The position numbers and the translations under genes are program-made. This document shows, piece after piece, positions 48,501 to 62,352 of a stretch of 64,000 bases of DNA. The DNA comes from Helopsaltes ochotensis (Eukaryota > Chordata > Aves > Passeriformes > Locustellidae), in assembly GCA_013400155.1 (NCBI GenBank), contig VXBM01001234.1:62001-126000 (forward strand), written 5' to 3'. Numbering within the stretch: position 1 is the stretch's first letter; each line of letters opens with the position of its first letter. Under the pieces are notes generated by a model, which saw only the letters and a list, made by a program, of their open reading frames with translations, was not told where the DNA came from and made no database searches.

Positions 48501-48915
48501 AAAGAATCATAGAATGGCTTGGGTTGGGAGGGAACTTAAGGATGATCTTGTTCCAAGTTCTCTGCCATGGGCAGGGACACCTTCCACTATCCCAGGCTGC
48601 TCCAAGCCCCATCCAACCTGGCCTTGGACACTCCCAGGGATCCAGGGGCAGCCACAGCTGCTCTGGGCAACCTTTGCCAGGGCTTCACTACCCTCATAGC
48701 CAGGAATTCCTTCCTAATATCCCATCTAATCCTGTCCTCTGGCAATGGGAAACCATGTCCTGTTTTCTGTCCCTCTATCCCTTGTCCTTAGTCCCTCTCC
48801 AGCTCTCCTGGAGATATCCCTTACTTCAGGCTGAACTACCCAAACTCTCTCAACCTGTCTTCCTAAGAGACATTCTCCAGTCCTCTGATAATTTTTGTGG
48901 CAATCATCCTGGACT
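48501..48915 (-). mobile_element. CR1 LINE 3' fragment (reverse orientation)
   Basis: GAATCATAGAATGGCTTGGG, CTGCCATGGGCAGGGACACC, TCCCAGGCTGCTCCAAGCCC, GATCCAGGGGCAGCCACAGC, CTCTCCAGCTCTCCTGGAG and ATCATCCTGGACTAGT. One of the least diverged CR1 copies in the window by eye, with a deletion after CTCTCCTGGAG that skips part of the usual sequence. Confidence 0.94.
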
Positions 48916-49017
48916 AGTATCATTTAATAATATGGTGGATAGAAAAAGTTCTGTACATGACCATGGCCTTCCCAGTCCTCCCCAGGTTTTGCTTTTCACA
49001 TTGTCATTCTATCTAAT

Positions 49018-49105
49018 TGTCCTGGTTTAGGACAAATTTGGGAAGAAACCTCCAAATGGGGTTCCTCTGCAGAAGCAAACCCAAACGGTCCCTCTCCCAA
49101 TTAGT
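49018..49105. mobile_element. Probable LTR fragment
   Basis: It opens TGTCCTGGTTTAGGACAAAT and continues GGGAAGAAACCTCCAAATGG and CTCTGCAGAAGCAAACCCAA. This resembles the start of another songbird endogenous retroviral LTR family. The full LTR is absent. It sits between two near-copies of a 32-bp host-like sequence (48989-49018 and 49110-49139). Assignment is from remembered sequence style and is moderate. Confidence 0.5.
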
Positions 49106-49140
49106 TTTTGCTTTTCGCATTATCATTCTACCTAATCAAG

Positions 49141-52100
49141 AAGAAAACCACTAATTAACACTGACATTATCAGAAGACAGCCAGAAATGGCGAATAGTGT
49201 CCCTTAAGGCAATATCCAGGTCCACAAATGTTCTCAGCCCTGCTCTCTTCACAGCTGCTGGCATAGGAACTGTCTCTGCTCAAGTATGTGCACTGTGTGA
49301 CAGTAGCACACAAGGGGTCAGAGTCCCACCCCACCAAGCTGCTGCAGTTGTCTCATCCCTGTAAGAAAAATATCAGGTGCAGAAGAAATTGCACATGACA
49401 ATTGTTTGAAAACATGTCTCTTAAATGGACTAAGGAATGTGTCATAGGGAGATGATCTCTGTGAGAGTGGTAGCTGCCAAAATTGTGAGCTGGGCCATGA
49501 TGTTTGCAGAAGATTTTAATATTTTGCAGCTGGAATGTGCATATAATGACATATTCCCACCCCACATTCTTGCTGAGTTTGAAAGCACGGATACAAATGA
49601 TTGCTGACTGGCTCAAAAACTTCCTTGCAGATACCATGGATTTGTTTCTTGACAGCCTTTATCATGGCAAGATGAACTGTTGGGGTAGCTTGAGTGCAAA
49701 AGATTGAGTCTGACTGTGGGGGAGTGTTTAAGTTTTCCTAGTTAGTTAAAACAGCCCTAGGGCATCTTGGATTGGGTTCAGCTTCATAGCTTGGACACAG
49801 ATCTCAGTTATCCTCTATTCTTGGCACTGATCTTTGCTTGCCTGACAGCCTAGTGATGGGAATCCAGGATCTTCGACTACATAAATCTGTTCCTACATAG
49901 GTGTCACCTCATTCTGCAGTTGCGTGCTCAGCATTCAAGCATTTCCCTTGGTTGTTTCTCACTGACAACTGTTTCTTCCCAGTGGGGACCAGATGAGCCA
50001 TGGCAAGCCTTTATCACTCCTCTAAGACGATGTTGAGTCAGCCTCGACATCAGTCCTGAAAATAACTGTGGTCTTGTGCAGTCAGTGGCTTGGATCATTT
50101 CCTGTTTGCCAGAATATTGTCCCAGCAAGGCAGTCTCACCCTTATCAACATAAAGAGCTCACATACCTCCCCTGGGACATGCACATGGGTGAGTAGAGGC
50201 CTTCTTGTGATATCTCTTGCACTCCTAGTAAGGTTTTTTTATTCCAGACACATACAAAAATTTTGATGCCACTGATGTGGCTGTTTGCAGCCAGTTTGAG
50301 AGAACCACTGTGGGCTGAGATGCACAGTTACTATTTTTGTAACTACTGGCATCAAGTAATAGCTTAAATGGTGTTGCTTCTGGAATTAGCCTGATCCCAC
50401 AGCTTTTCATCTTTATTCTTGAGACATTTGGCTTCCCCTGTCTCCCTAATCACTTTTGCATGTGTTAAGTCAGGGCTGAGCCTTTCTGATGCAAAGAACT
50501 CTTTCATGCACAAGCCATAAAGTCACACAGAGTTTCATCATTATTCCAGACAGAGAAATGGCACCTTCTTAGGAAAATTGTATTGGGACTGGAACCTCAG
50601 TGGAGAAGTTCCACCTCTCCACATCTCCTGGGAGACAGCAAAGGTCCTAAGAAGGTCAACAGAGGTTATTGCCTGCCTGAATAAGACCCATGGCTGAACC
50701 AAAGAAGGAGCTGGAGTAGAGGAAAAAGATTTGTGCAGGCATGCATTATCCAATCACAGCAGATGAGGCTGCTAATCCTGCTGCCTCTGAATGGCTGGTG
50801 CCATTGGTGTTGCCTTTGGAAACACGTCAGTATTGGGGATATGTTGTGGTCAGTCCCAAAGTGGGTGCTGCCAATTCCGGAGAGAACACTGAATGTGGTG
50901 ATTGGGCTGCCTGCAAAAGGCAACACACAGACACCCTCACCATGATATTCCCTGTCTGCCACCCGCTATCATGCGTGGAGGCTAAACAGATGTCTCACTT
51001 CCCCCAAAATCGGACTGCAAAATTTCTTTGCAAAGACAGAATAGGCAATAAAAGAATTGCAAAGACAGGATGGACACTATCAGTCTATGGCTGGAGAGTA
51101 TGAACTTGGGCAGTATTTTATGGCTTAAGTTGTTATGCCATAAACACTCCTGCAGGATAAATAGGAAAAAAGTAATCTCAAGGGAAGGTTCTGAAGCAGT
51201 TCAGAGGTTTTAAGAAGGAGAAAGTTGTGCATTTCCTTGTCACCCAGGTCCACAACTAACCTTGTCTATCTTCACTCATTCTCACTTGGCTAACATCTAG
51301 TCAGCAATGAATTTGGCCATGTTTAAAATCATCCCTCTTCAGCAATGCACGGAGGCAAGTGTTCCATATGAAATATGTACTGAAATCCTTCTTCTAGGAG
51401 TCTCTTTGCCAACCTGACCTCTGCATCCAAATTCTAGCCAAAACTGAACTGATGACAGGGGCTTTGGCCCACAGACATTGCCCAAAGTGGTTATTGCAAT
51501 TTGAATGTGTACAACAACTTTGTATGTAATTCGAACATAGGAGCTGAACCTAATGTTTGATGCGGGTGCAAAATCACCATCCTTCTTCAACTGTGGAAAC
51601 CACTTTTACTGGAGCATTACTAGTCAGGATTTCTGACTAGTTTTATGTAGGAAAAAAAACCCAGTGATTTCTAAGGATCTCTATTGCATTCACACTGATT
51701 TACCATAATGAAGGCTGTTAAATTGAATAAAAAGAGACACTTCATATCTGATCCCATGTGCAATTTCAGATATATACTATCTGAAGCTGGAATGTCTGGT
51801 GGACGTGTGGAACAAGGCTGCTCTTGCAGCTTGTCACTCCCTGGGTAGTGAGGGACAAAATGAGTGCATAAAATGGATGTATGCAGACACAAAATCTGAA
51901 TGCGTACAGTTCTGCAAAGGTACTAAAGTTTAATCAGTGTAAATTGCTGTGGGAGTACCACACCTAAAATAACCGAAAATTGATTCCCACTTGCTTTGGA
52001 AATATTCTGGTGAACTGAAAGTGATTTTTGAACAGCTCCATGCCTGCTGAAGTCCAAGGAAGTCTTGCCACTGATTTCAGCGTGAGCAGAAGTTGCTGAG

Positions 52101-55100
52101 TAATTCTAAAAGACCACCCTCCTCTCAAATTCAAGTTGTTCAAATTAAATCAGCACATTTCAGGTCTTTCTTTTCCTAGTTAATCCCTGTCCTGAAAGAC
52201 ATAATATCCCATGATATGCTGCTTGAAAACAGAAGGAATCAAGTGGCAAAAGGAAGGTGAAATCCTATTTTCAGAGTACATTCTACATAATGCATATAGT
52301 ATGTATTTATACTATGTAAAAATATAGTATATGGCTATGTTCTGATATATAGACTTACTGTTCAGCCCTGAGTTGGAGGAACAAGCAATACATTCCACCA
52401 CTATCTTCATGAAGCATCTACAAAATGCCCCAAAATTCACAGTTTGAGCACCAGCCACATCTCTCTGGTGTGGTTTAAAGTTGTGTGACAAGTCAAAACT
52501 CTGATGCAATGGCCTGGGTCATGATGTCATTGTTACATGCCAATTATAACAATAAAATAGCAACAGCTAAATGTTATCCAAAGGCTGCACAAAGGATTGG
52601 TTGACTGAAATGTAATGACTATGCATCATCATTAGAGAGCTGCTGAGTCTCAGAGAATCTCTTCTAATGAACAATTGGATAATTACCAGCAAACGATGAG
52701 TTTTGCAATTGAATCTAAAAGATGAACTCATTGATACTATTGGATTATTAGGAGCTTGTGTATTGATGTTCAATCATTTTAATAGATGTGTTTTCCTTAT
52801 TGTAGAATATGACAGTAAAAGTGCTGTGAATAGTAATTTCCTAATAATAACCCTAATGATGCTAATAATACCATAATCTTATTTAATCTAATTTAAATAG
52901 ACAGAAAAAAACCCCCCTACTTAGAACCACTCATCTTTTGTTGGTGGAAATACTCTCAATATAAAAATTACACTTCTTTCCAACTCCTTTGGCACACAGA
53001 AATCAAAGCCACTCACCACTTGCAAATCAGGCAGGAGACCCAAATCTGTAAAATCTTTAGGGAAGCACTAATGTGTGGTGTTTAATAGGGATGAATGTAA
53101 GCATCTGCTCACAGACTTTGCTGAACTGAGCTTTCTCAGGATTTTGGGCAGGGACTCAGTTCTAAATGAGATTAATTGTGCCTCCATGTTGGGATGTCTA
53201 TTATTACCTGAGTCAATTTATTTTGTAATGAAGGCTCAGAAAGTGATTGCATGTGTTAACAGAGAAGATGAGAGTGTAGATGAAGGCGCATGGAAAAGAC
53301 ACAGCTGAAATCAACTGTCTGGCACTCCAAACTCTCAACATACAGTAAATTTTCTTGACTCCACATGTACTTTTAGTAAGTCATATCAGAAAGAAATGCT
53401 CTGAGAGCATGTCACATATGCATGGACTTGCCTAAACAGTGTTTAAAATAAATTCCATCATCAAATATTTTCATTTGGGTCCACCCTGAAGTTGCAATAC
53501 TTTTGTTACATGCGTAAACACTGAAAATTTGACAGAGGTAATCCTGTAACAGAAGAATTGAAGACAACTCCTTTTTTGCTGCTAGCCCTATGTCATCTGT
53601 GTGTTATATACATGGTTTTGTATTTCAGTCATATCTTCCTTTGTGTAAACAAAGTCAGGATTTCTGTGTTTTGCAGAGCTGACATGTCCCTGGGAATAAG
53701 GGTTGGATTTTCGTGTGGCTAATGCTTCACTCTGAGAGAGAACTTCTGGTTTCAAAATTTTTATTGGTGGCAATGAGTGAGACAGGAGAAACAAAATCTG
53801 AATTCCACACTACTTGTGGGGCTCACAGCCAGGTTAAAAATACCTTTGCTGCTCAGCAACACAGATGAATGGTCGAATAAACAAGGTAGTTGTCATTTTC
53901 TCTGAAAAGGTCCCTTTTCAGAATCAAAAAGTAAGTTCAAAGCAAGCAAGTTTTGCAAGAGAGGGTAAAATGCCATGTTTGCTGAAAAATTCTGTTGCTG
54001 ACAGTGGTGTCTTGCAGCAGACACCACAAATGGACTCAGTGATGACAACTGTGTGTGGATAAAAATGGGACTAGGTGATTACAGAAGAGAAGTGAGGAAC
54101 GGCGCTGAGATCCTGAAGAAACTCAGCCCTAGCCCCACCCCCCTGCCCCCCCCTTCCATTTTTCTTTCCTACTTGAGCTCCTAATGGTTCACCAAGAGGC
54201 AGGTTGAAGAGTGTTAATTCCAGAAAGACCAGGAACATGGGGAGCTTGTGCATTGTCAGTATCCAGGCTGGGGGTGTTTAGTAGGCAGGGTGAGATTTGG
54301 CTGTGTCCTTTTACACTGAAGGAGATGAAATTCTAAGTATTCCCAGCTGGAAACCTTTTACAGTGGGAAGGAAGGAGGAACACTACCCTTTTCCCATAAA
54401 GAAACCCTTTTTCAACCAAGTAATTTTGGAAATAGGCAGGGGTATTATAAATCCCCACAATGCTACTTCTCTGGACAATAGGGCGGAATATGCAATTTTC
54501 TCACAGAAACTCAATAGCTTTTTGTTACTCTCAATGCTTCATACCCAGTATTTGCCTGCCCACCAGCCTCAGCATCAAATGAGGAACGTGCCCACGTGCA
54601 GGAGAGGACTGCAGTGCAGGTACCAGGTTAGATGACCATGCTCAGGTAAACCCTGTTCATTTCTCCTAAAAGGTGGCCTGCAAGTCACTGTGGGCAATTC
54701 CAAACTTGCTCTGACTTGTGCTGCCTGTTTGTGGTGTCAGTGCCCAAGAGGATGAGCAGGGTGTGAGGGTGCCTTGGGCCATGCCTCGAGTGTATGGAGT
54801 GTGGTGGTGACAGGACCTGTCACTGCAGAGTCTCCCTGTGAGCATCTCCTTCCCAGGAGGGTTTAAACAGATCATGGGATGATTGTACTGCTCAGTTTAT
54901 CCCTGGGAGCACTGGGATTCAGGTATTCTCAAGTGCCTTTGCTCCTGCAGGGTGTAGTGGAGAGGAATGTGCTCCTCTGGGATGCCCCTGCTGCAGAGTG
55001 ATCCCAGGGAGACAGACCGACAGAGTGTTAAAAATAAAATTAAAGAAGACTGCAAATGACAGAAAAGTTGAAGACAGGACTTTCAGAGAGCACAGTTTGT

Positions 55101-57519
55101 CAGGAAGACAGCTGCTTTTTATATCATGCCTGGCATGGCTGACAGCAGAGACATTTGACATTTTGCTCTGATTGAGTGGCAGGTGGGGAGAAGGCAGCAG
55201 AGATACTGTAAGCAAATCACTTGGGAAGTGGAATTAGGAAGGGGCAGGATTTGGGGAAATTTGTGTAGCTTTGGCGGGACTCCTTGGCTGATTCACAGTG
55301 CTTGAAGGGCTGGATCCAAAGTCCCTTGACATCACTCTTCTGTTCCTTCATGGAAGGAAAAAAAAAAAAGAAACTCAAGGCTCCAGGAAAACAGGTTTCC
55401 TTCCACAAGGGCCTGCTTTCCTCAGGCTGTCAGAACTGCCTGTGTCCAGCTCTCCTTCTGCAATGACACAGAGAAGGATTTGGTCCTTAGGGTGACAGAT
55501 AGAAGGACAAGGGTGAAAGAACTCCAAGATGGCAGTAGTCATTCCTGGGGTCCCCAACTTTTCCACTGAACTGCCACTGGAGAGAAAATGTGGTAATATG
55601 TGAGGGGAATCACAGTTAAGGCTGTCATTCTTTCTCCTTGACTTTGGGACAACCCGGCCCTGGCTCAAGAGGAGAAATTGGAAATTTGGAAATTTGTTGA
55701 AATGGAAATGGGCCTTAGTGCCCATTCTCTCCATTCGCAATATGTGGGACCAGCAGGGACCTTCCTCCCACTTCCCGAGGTGCCTTTGGAATTACAGAGG
55801 GCTGGGTATTATTCTTATCACTAGGAAGGACTCAGCCCCTGCAAGACAGCTTTTATCTGTGACACTGAATGAGCCCATGGCTTTTGACTGCTGCCCCTGA
55901 GCTGTTCATACGCCCCACTAGATCCCTGTCAAGCACCTAGAATAGGATAATACAAAATGTTGTTTTTCTTTACGTGTTTAGATACTTCCACTGTGTTTCC
56001 CACCCAGCTCTGATCTGTGACTCATAAGAAATAATGCTGGTCACTGTGAATGGTGGACCCCACAAAAAACTGGGAGTAAGTCTCTTATCAGTTACTGCTT
56101 ATCACATGAGCCTATTGATATATTTGTTCCAGACTTCCTTGAGCTCCATAATTTAATTTACTATATTTATGAGGTCTTCCTTACCTCCAAATACATTTTC
56201 CTCTTATTTATTGTTCAGGAGACACTTGGCAGAAGTAGTTAAGTACCACAATAATTTACAGTCATCATTAATTTCATGACTGTCAATTTATTAGTGTTTA
56301 CACCTTCTGTACAAGCAGGCAAAGTAAATACAGTAAATGAATTTATCCCCAAACATTTGTCAGGCTGTATTTGTTAGTGTAAGTCTTTCTCTGTCAGTGC
56401 AAGGATAAACTATGGGACAGGAGAGGACAGGGCTAGCACGTGTAAGATAATTATCTAGGATCAAAGACATGAGGGATTCCGTCAGGCAAACCTGTTTTAA
56501 CCTATGTATGCCTGAAGATCTTTGTCTGTAAGATAATCACAGAGAATGCAAATTGCTCTGAATGTTGGCTTTGGAAAAGAGAGGGATCTGAGAAAAGAAA
56601 TATTATTTGCTCAAGTATTTTCTTTTAAATAGGAAAAAATAAACTGTAGTCTTTATTTTTGTTGTTTTGAACTGAAACATTTTGAACTGTGGACCAGACC
56701 CAAAATGGCTGAGGAGCAATTTTGTTTCAAACTCTGTTTGACTAAGGTGCTATGGCATTTCATGCAAGCTGTGATTTGAATATTCATCATCTCCCATAGG
56801 CAAAACTTCTCCCACCAGGTTTGTGGCATAGCTGCTTTTTCTTTTTCTCATCCATCTCAAATTCAAAGTGTTGAAAAAGTCCTACTGCAGGCCAGCTGTC
56901 TGGAGGCTTATGTGTAATTGTACTCCTGCTTCCAGCAGAGAGAAATCTGTGTAGTGCTAAGAATGATGTGTTGATGTTGAGTTTATACCTTGTCACAGGC
57001 TCAGTATGTATCTATTGGAAAATGCATTTACTTTCCTTATGCTTTTCTTTCCTTCTGAAAAGTGGGAAAAAAACTTTGGGCAGAAATTTCTTCTGAATAA
57101 TTTTTGGGGGTGGGGGTACAGAGGCAGGATTTCAGTTTTATTGTGATTTTCCACCTAACATTTAATTTTAAATAAATTCAGCCTCCAAAATATTTTGAAT
57201 ATTGTGCCACAGGGAGATTGGAGTTTACTGCTAAACCTTCTGCAATATATAATGGTTTCTCTTCTTATTGAAGGGAAGTTCATTTAGGAAATCTCAGACA
57301 GTGAAGTGAGGTGTAGTCTTGCTGGTGAGTCCAGCTTCAGGTGAGAATGGGATGGCAGGCAGCAAAATACACCTCTGGGACCTTCATGACAATCCTCCTT
57401 TAGTAAATTTTTTTTTTTTTTAGTGCTTCTAGTATAAAATAAATTTGGAAAAGCTGTATGTGGGAAACAAACTAGTGTTAATTAAAAGTTACCCTTTATG
57501 AAAGCATCAGTTTTCTACT
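49141..57519. other. Eight kilobases of non-coding DNA, nothing recognised
   Basis: No exon, RNA gene or clear transposon was supported. It contains a C-rich tract at 54127-54153, an A-run at 55358-55369 and a T-run at 57407-57421. Frames at 50741-51103, 54297-54635 and 55375-55740 are short and without family features. Confidence 0.5.
54127..54153 (-). repeat. Potential G-quadruplex motif on the minus strand
   Basis: C-runs of 3, 4, 6 and 8 bases are separated by TAG, A and TG. On the minus strand this is G8-CA-G6-T-G4-CTA-G3, which fits the four-tract G-quadruplex pattern with loops of 1-3 bases. Confidence 0.65.
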
Positions 57520-57940
57520 CAGAGAATTCTTAAGGTTGGAAAAGCCCTCTAAGATCACTGTTAGCCCAGCACCACCATCTTGTTTACCACTAACCCCTGT
57601 CCCCAGGTGCCACATCCAGACAGCTTTTAAATGCTTCCAAGGAGGGGGACTGACCTGTGAGGCCTCTGCCAGGGCTGGGCAGCCTTTTCTGTAAAGAATT
57701 TTTTCCTAATATTTGATATCATCTTCCCCTGATGCAGCTGGAGACCCTCTCCTTCTTCTGTCCCTGTTCCCTGGGAGCAGAGCCCAACCCCCTCAGCTGT
57801 CCCCTCCTGTCAGGAGTTGTGCAGAGCCAGAAGGTCCCCCCTGAGCCTCCTTCTCTCCAGGCTGAGCTCCTTCCCCAGCTCCCTCAGCTGCTCCTGGGGC
57901 TCCAGCCCCTTCCCCAGCTCCATTCCCTTCCCTGGACACA
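57520..57940 (-). mobile_element. CR1 LINE 3' fragment (reverse orientation)
   Basis: GAATTCTTAAGGTTGGAAAA, GCCCAGCACCACCATCTTGT, CCACATCCAGACAGCTTTTA, CTGTAAAGAATTTTTTCCTA and GCTGAGCTCCTTCCCCAGC. This is the subfamily whose forward strand ends GGTTGGAAAAGACC, with the GGAGACCCTCTCC and TCTCCAGGCTGAGC segments intact. Confidence 0.9.
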
Positions 57941-59006
57941 CCAATGTAAAAATACTTGCAGAGGAAATACACTTGACTGCTTTGCTTACAATTTTCTGTG
58001 TTTTTTATATTTTGAATCAAAGATTTTGGTTTTCATTTATGCATCTCTTGTCTTGCTAATGTCTTACTCTGTTAAATACTAATACTACCACTAATGAGAT
58101 TAGTAACAATTCTCCTTTGTCTGAGATGTACCTGATGGCAGACTTTATCCACAACAGGCAGACCATGAATAGACATTTTAGTTGCTCTCCCTCATGGATC
58201 CCTCGGAGCTGCTGGAAAGGGTGAGAATGCCCTGTGCACGCAACAGGAGGGAAGCCAGATGGGTGTTAATGAGGCAGAGATTCCCAGGACAATGGATAGC
58301 TTCAGGAACACTGCAAAGCCCTCAAAGCGTTTCCTGAGATCCTCCAGTTTCTAACAAAAATTATTGGCTTGCTGCTGGAATTACTGGGTGAAAACCCATA
58401 CTACCCGTGATGTTAATGTAGGGACAGATGCTCCCAAGGGTTCTTTACAACTGAAGAATCCAAAATCCACTTAATACAGCTGTGTTTAGCCCAATGTTTT
58501 ACTCATAATAAAACATCATTAGAGAGACCTAGCCTTGCATTAGTGTTGGCTTTGTTCTGATGAAATCTGGCTGTACAAAGAGTATTCGGAGAGCCGCTCT
58601 GGCAGAAACACCCACTGTTGAGTGCTGCCAAAACGTGCTCTGCTTTACAGGCAAGGTCCTGCCCACGCCTGGGGAGTACTGAGGTGATGAATAAATTCAC
58701 GACTTGATGGAGAAACAGCTTATACTTTTTCTTTTTGCTCCACTGTGCAGAAAAGCCAGCTGGAGGTTGCAATCAGTGAGGAAATCTGGGGTCATTCCTT
58801 GCTCTGGGCAGCGTCTTGGCTCTGGTGTACTCTTGTGAGAGAGGTAACAGAGCATCCTGCGTGGTGACCCATCTGGCCTGCTCCTGTGCAGGTAGCAGGG
58901 TTAGTTCAAGACAGCAGAAATCCACTATTCCCACCTCAGCTGTTCTGGCCCTGCTAGCCTTCACTGTTTTTGCCACCTCCCTCAAAGCTTTTGTTGTTTT
59001 TTTTTT

Positions 59007-59065
<59 letters not shown>

Positions 59066-59597
59066 CTTTTTCTTTTTGGTCACTCAAGGAAAAGAAAAAA
59101 TAAAGAAAATCTCTTAGCTTGGTTGCAAAAACCTGTCTCATTATGGTCTTTTATGTTGGTAGAGGTCTGTTTATATTTGTGTTAACTAGTGTAGTGTAGC
59201 TTAGGCCTGTTAAAAGTAATTAATATTCTAAAAGTAGAAATGCTCACACAGGACATGACTCACCTTCTGCGGGGAATAGTGAAACTCAGTGATTTAGGTC
59301 CCCTGAGAAAAAAAGGGGGGGAGCCTGAAGTGCCCACATGCATCATTTAAAGATTTTTTTAACTGGAATGGATCAAAATAAATATTGCAAATTGAACATC
59401 TTAGACTCCAATAAGAGTATGCACCTACCTGCAGGACAGAAAACAGAAACTATTTAGCAGCATCAGTAACTAAACATGGGGAAGGAGGAAGGCAGAGAAT
59501 GTATATGCCAGATTTCAGTGGGTGGGATGGTTTCTTGCATGCAAGACTGTGGGAAGAGCGTGCTGCTCTGAGATCCGTGTCAAAGTAGTCAGAAGAA
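57941..59597. other. Non-coding interval with a long poly-T
   Basis: Unique-looking DNA containing the T-tract at 58997-59077; no gene supported. Confidence 0.55.
58997..59077. repeat. Long poly-T tract
   Basis: T-runs of 22 and 46 bases are separated by one C (59019), then two TTTTC steps. There is no recognisable retroposed body on the poly-A strand. The lysine- and phenylalanine-only frames over it are not genes. Confidence 0.95.
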
Positions 59598-59872
59598 ATT
59601 CACTAAGGCTGGAAAAGTCTTCCAACATCTCCAAGTCCAGCCTTTCACTGATCCCCACCTTGTCAACCAGACCACAGTGCTGAGTGCTGAGTCCAGTCGC
59701 ACTTGAACACCTCCAGGGGTGGTGACTCCACCACTTCCATGGGCAACCCCTTCCAATGTCTGACAATGCTTTCAGTAAGAAGTTCTCCCTTCTGTCCAAC
59801 CTGAGCTACCCCATGTGTATCTAGAGGCTATTTCCCTCAGACTTTAATTGCCTGTGAGAAGAGGCTGATTGT
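59598..59872 (-). mobile_element. CR1 LINE 3' fragment (reverse orientation)
   Basis: CACTAAGGCTGGAAAAGTCT, CCCCACCTTGTCAACCAGAC, GAACACCTCCAGGGGTGGTG, ACTCCACCACTTCCATGGG and AACCTGAGCTACCCC. Same subfamily as 15180-15345 but longer and better preserved. Confidence 0.92.
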
Positions 59873-61682
59873 TTCTTTATCCTAAAGCACACATGGGGAA
59901 GGATTAAAACCTGAGTTGTGACTGCATAAAGGAGAAAAACAGATCAGTTGTGTTAGGGAGGAGTGAAAGAGAAAGTTTTTATAGTTATGGAACTCATGAT
60001 TAAAAATTGAAGCAATTTTAAAGAGATTTTGGAATACTTTTAAGTGGGTCTTAGTTACTGTGTGTTCTGCTTTGCATGCTTTATGTTTTATTTGGGCAGT
60101 TTTTGCAGGTACCAAGAGGCAGCAGCATCCATGGCTTTGAGCTCGAGTTGAGAGATATCAGTATTAGGGAGAACACAATGGCAAAGTGTGGCTGAACTGA
60201 GGGAATTTCCAGGCAAAGGTTCTTGAGCATGTTCACTAACAGATACCTGCAGCATGTCGCAATGTGACCATCCTCAGCTCACTGCCATCCTGAAGCAACT
60301 ACAAATGTGGCCAATGTGGCCAAGAGCACAGGGATGTAGTAGCAAATGCCGCTCACTTTACTTGAGGAGACTGTTGAAAACATGAAGAAAGCTAGACCCA
60401 GCATGTGGTTCGGCCACAGTTATCACAAGGAACCCATTAAGGTTAGCCTCTTAAAGATAATGCTGGTGTTTCTTGGGTTGCCTTTATTTTGCCCTTAGAG
60501 TTTTCTTGGTAAACTGCTCTGCATGTCTCACATCAGCTGGTGTTTTCTTGTCCACAAACATGGCGAGATTATGTGTTAGAGATAATATCACCTAACATCC
60601 TCCAGCCAGTATCATCACCATTAAATCTTACATGGCTAATGTTAGATATTTTATTTAATGGAGAACTTCCCTTCACCCCTGCCCATGGATGATATTTTTT
60701 CCTTCCATGAAGAATGAAGGCAAACATTTCAGACAATAATTAATTTTCCATTAATTATTTTCTATTTCTGTATAGCGTGTTCTTTTTATTCTAGCTCTCT
60801 TACCAATTTGGCAGAGACCCCTTCACCCTTTCCATCAATTCAAGTACAGGGTTCCATTTTTCATTAAGGCTATTTTAAAACTGCAAAGAACTGTTTTCCA
60901 GATGTGGATATGCACAGACAGTAATTGCACCTCATGATCACTTCCAGCTGCCCTAAATGCCTGCCAACAATTCCCATAAGGAGTGCATGTTTTGTGCTGC
61001 AAATCAGGGAGAACATTGTAAAATGATAATGTGTTGCACACTGCGGTACCTACAAGAATTATGGACTTTATAACCAAACTAATTGGAATTAGGCTTTACT
61101 GTAAAGGTCAAGAAAGCTGCAAAGAAACACAATCTTAGTAAATTAATCTGTTGGGTTGTTTTTGAATATTATTGGTTTTTTTTTTTTTTGATAATTTTTT
61201 TTTTTTTGGTGAGTTATATAGTTGAATACTCTGTGGATGCCTTATAAGCTTGCATACCATGGATATGGCTATCTTGTATTTTGAAGTTGGACATGTAATT
61301 AGATACTACAAATTCTTTTACCAAAGAAAACATTTGTGTCCTGGAACTATTCTGGTGTGACTAGAACTTATAACTATGGATCACATGTTCTGCTGGTGTT
61401 AATAGCCTCAGTTTCATTGATACCAGTAGAGATATGTACACACTGCTAGAACTGAACTCAGTGCTATATTTTTTGTTATTTCAACAATTTAATTTTTAAA
61501 GAGGTGTTTATATAAACTCCATAGCAGTTTTCTCCCTTTTTACTTGCACAACCTTATGATTCTTGGCTGAGACACAGTTTAATGAAAGAAGACCAGCAGA
61601 AGACATCACTTATAACCTCGGAGTGAATAATAACATCCTAACCAGCAGAGCAAGTGCTTTAGCAGTCTTAAAAAAAGAAGTC
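59873..61682. other. Non-coding interval, nothing recognised
   Basis: Contains T-runs at 61176-61189 and 61195-61207; otherwise unique AT-rich sequence. Confidence 0.55.
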
Positions 61683-61769
61683 TAGTGGAAGGTGTTCCTG
61701 CCCACGGCAGGTTGGAATGAGATAGTCTTTAAGGTTCTTTCCAACCCAAACCATTCTGGGATTCTATTA
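61683..61769 (+). mobile_element. CR1 LINE 3' end fragment
   Basis: TAGTGGAAGGTGTTCCTGCC, CACGGCAGGTTGGAATGAG, TTCTTTCCAACCCAAACC and ATTCTGGGATTCTATTA. Only the last ~87 bp of a CR1, forward. Confidence 0.9.
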
Positions 61770-62350
61770 AAGCAAACAGTCATTCTTGAGCTAGTGATCT
61801 TCAGTTTTTTTTACCTTACTTTTTAAGATTTCTTTTTCACAGTGAAGATGTTCATTGCAATCTTGCAAAGTTCTGACTACAGGTTTTCTTCACTTGGTCA
61901 ACTTTTCTCATGCAACCTCCTTAGGTGTAGTTCCTACACATCCTAGAGATCATATGTTGATAGCTACTCCATGTCTCATGAGTGTTTATCTCACAACTGC
62001 TTTCTACAAATACCTTAAACCTTACTGGAGGTATAGTTAAGCTGCAGTTCTCTTCTGGAAAGTAACTCACTAACAATTTTCTGTGGTCAGGATTCCAGGG
62101 TTCAGGCCTTCCAGTAACAAGGAACATTATGGCTCAAGGTGCTTTCTGTGTGAGGTAGTGTAATATTTGTTAAGGCAGTCCCTGTGATTGCTCCTGATGT
62201 ATACACATCTGAATACTTTGCTAGATGAATGAAATGGCTTAGTAAAAAAATATATAGCTTAAGTGTCAAAACTATAATTAAGAAAAAGGTAGGTGAAACT
62301 TAAACCTTAGACTTCTAAACCCCTATTTCACTGCCCTGCCCCACCACCCC

Positions 62351-62352
62351 AN

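Noticed and set aside
58773..59141. 122-codon minus frame with a poly-lysine core
   Set aside because: Product of the long poly-T tract; no recognisable sequence on either side.
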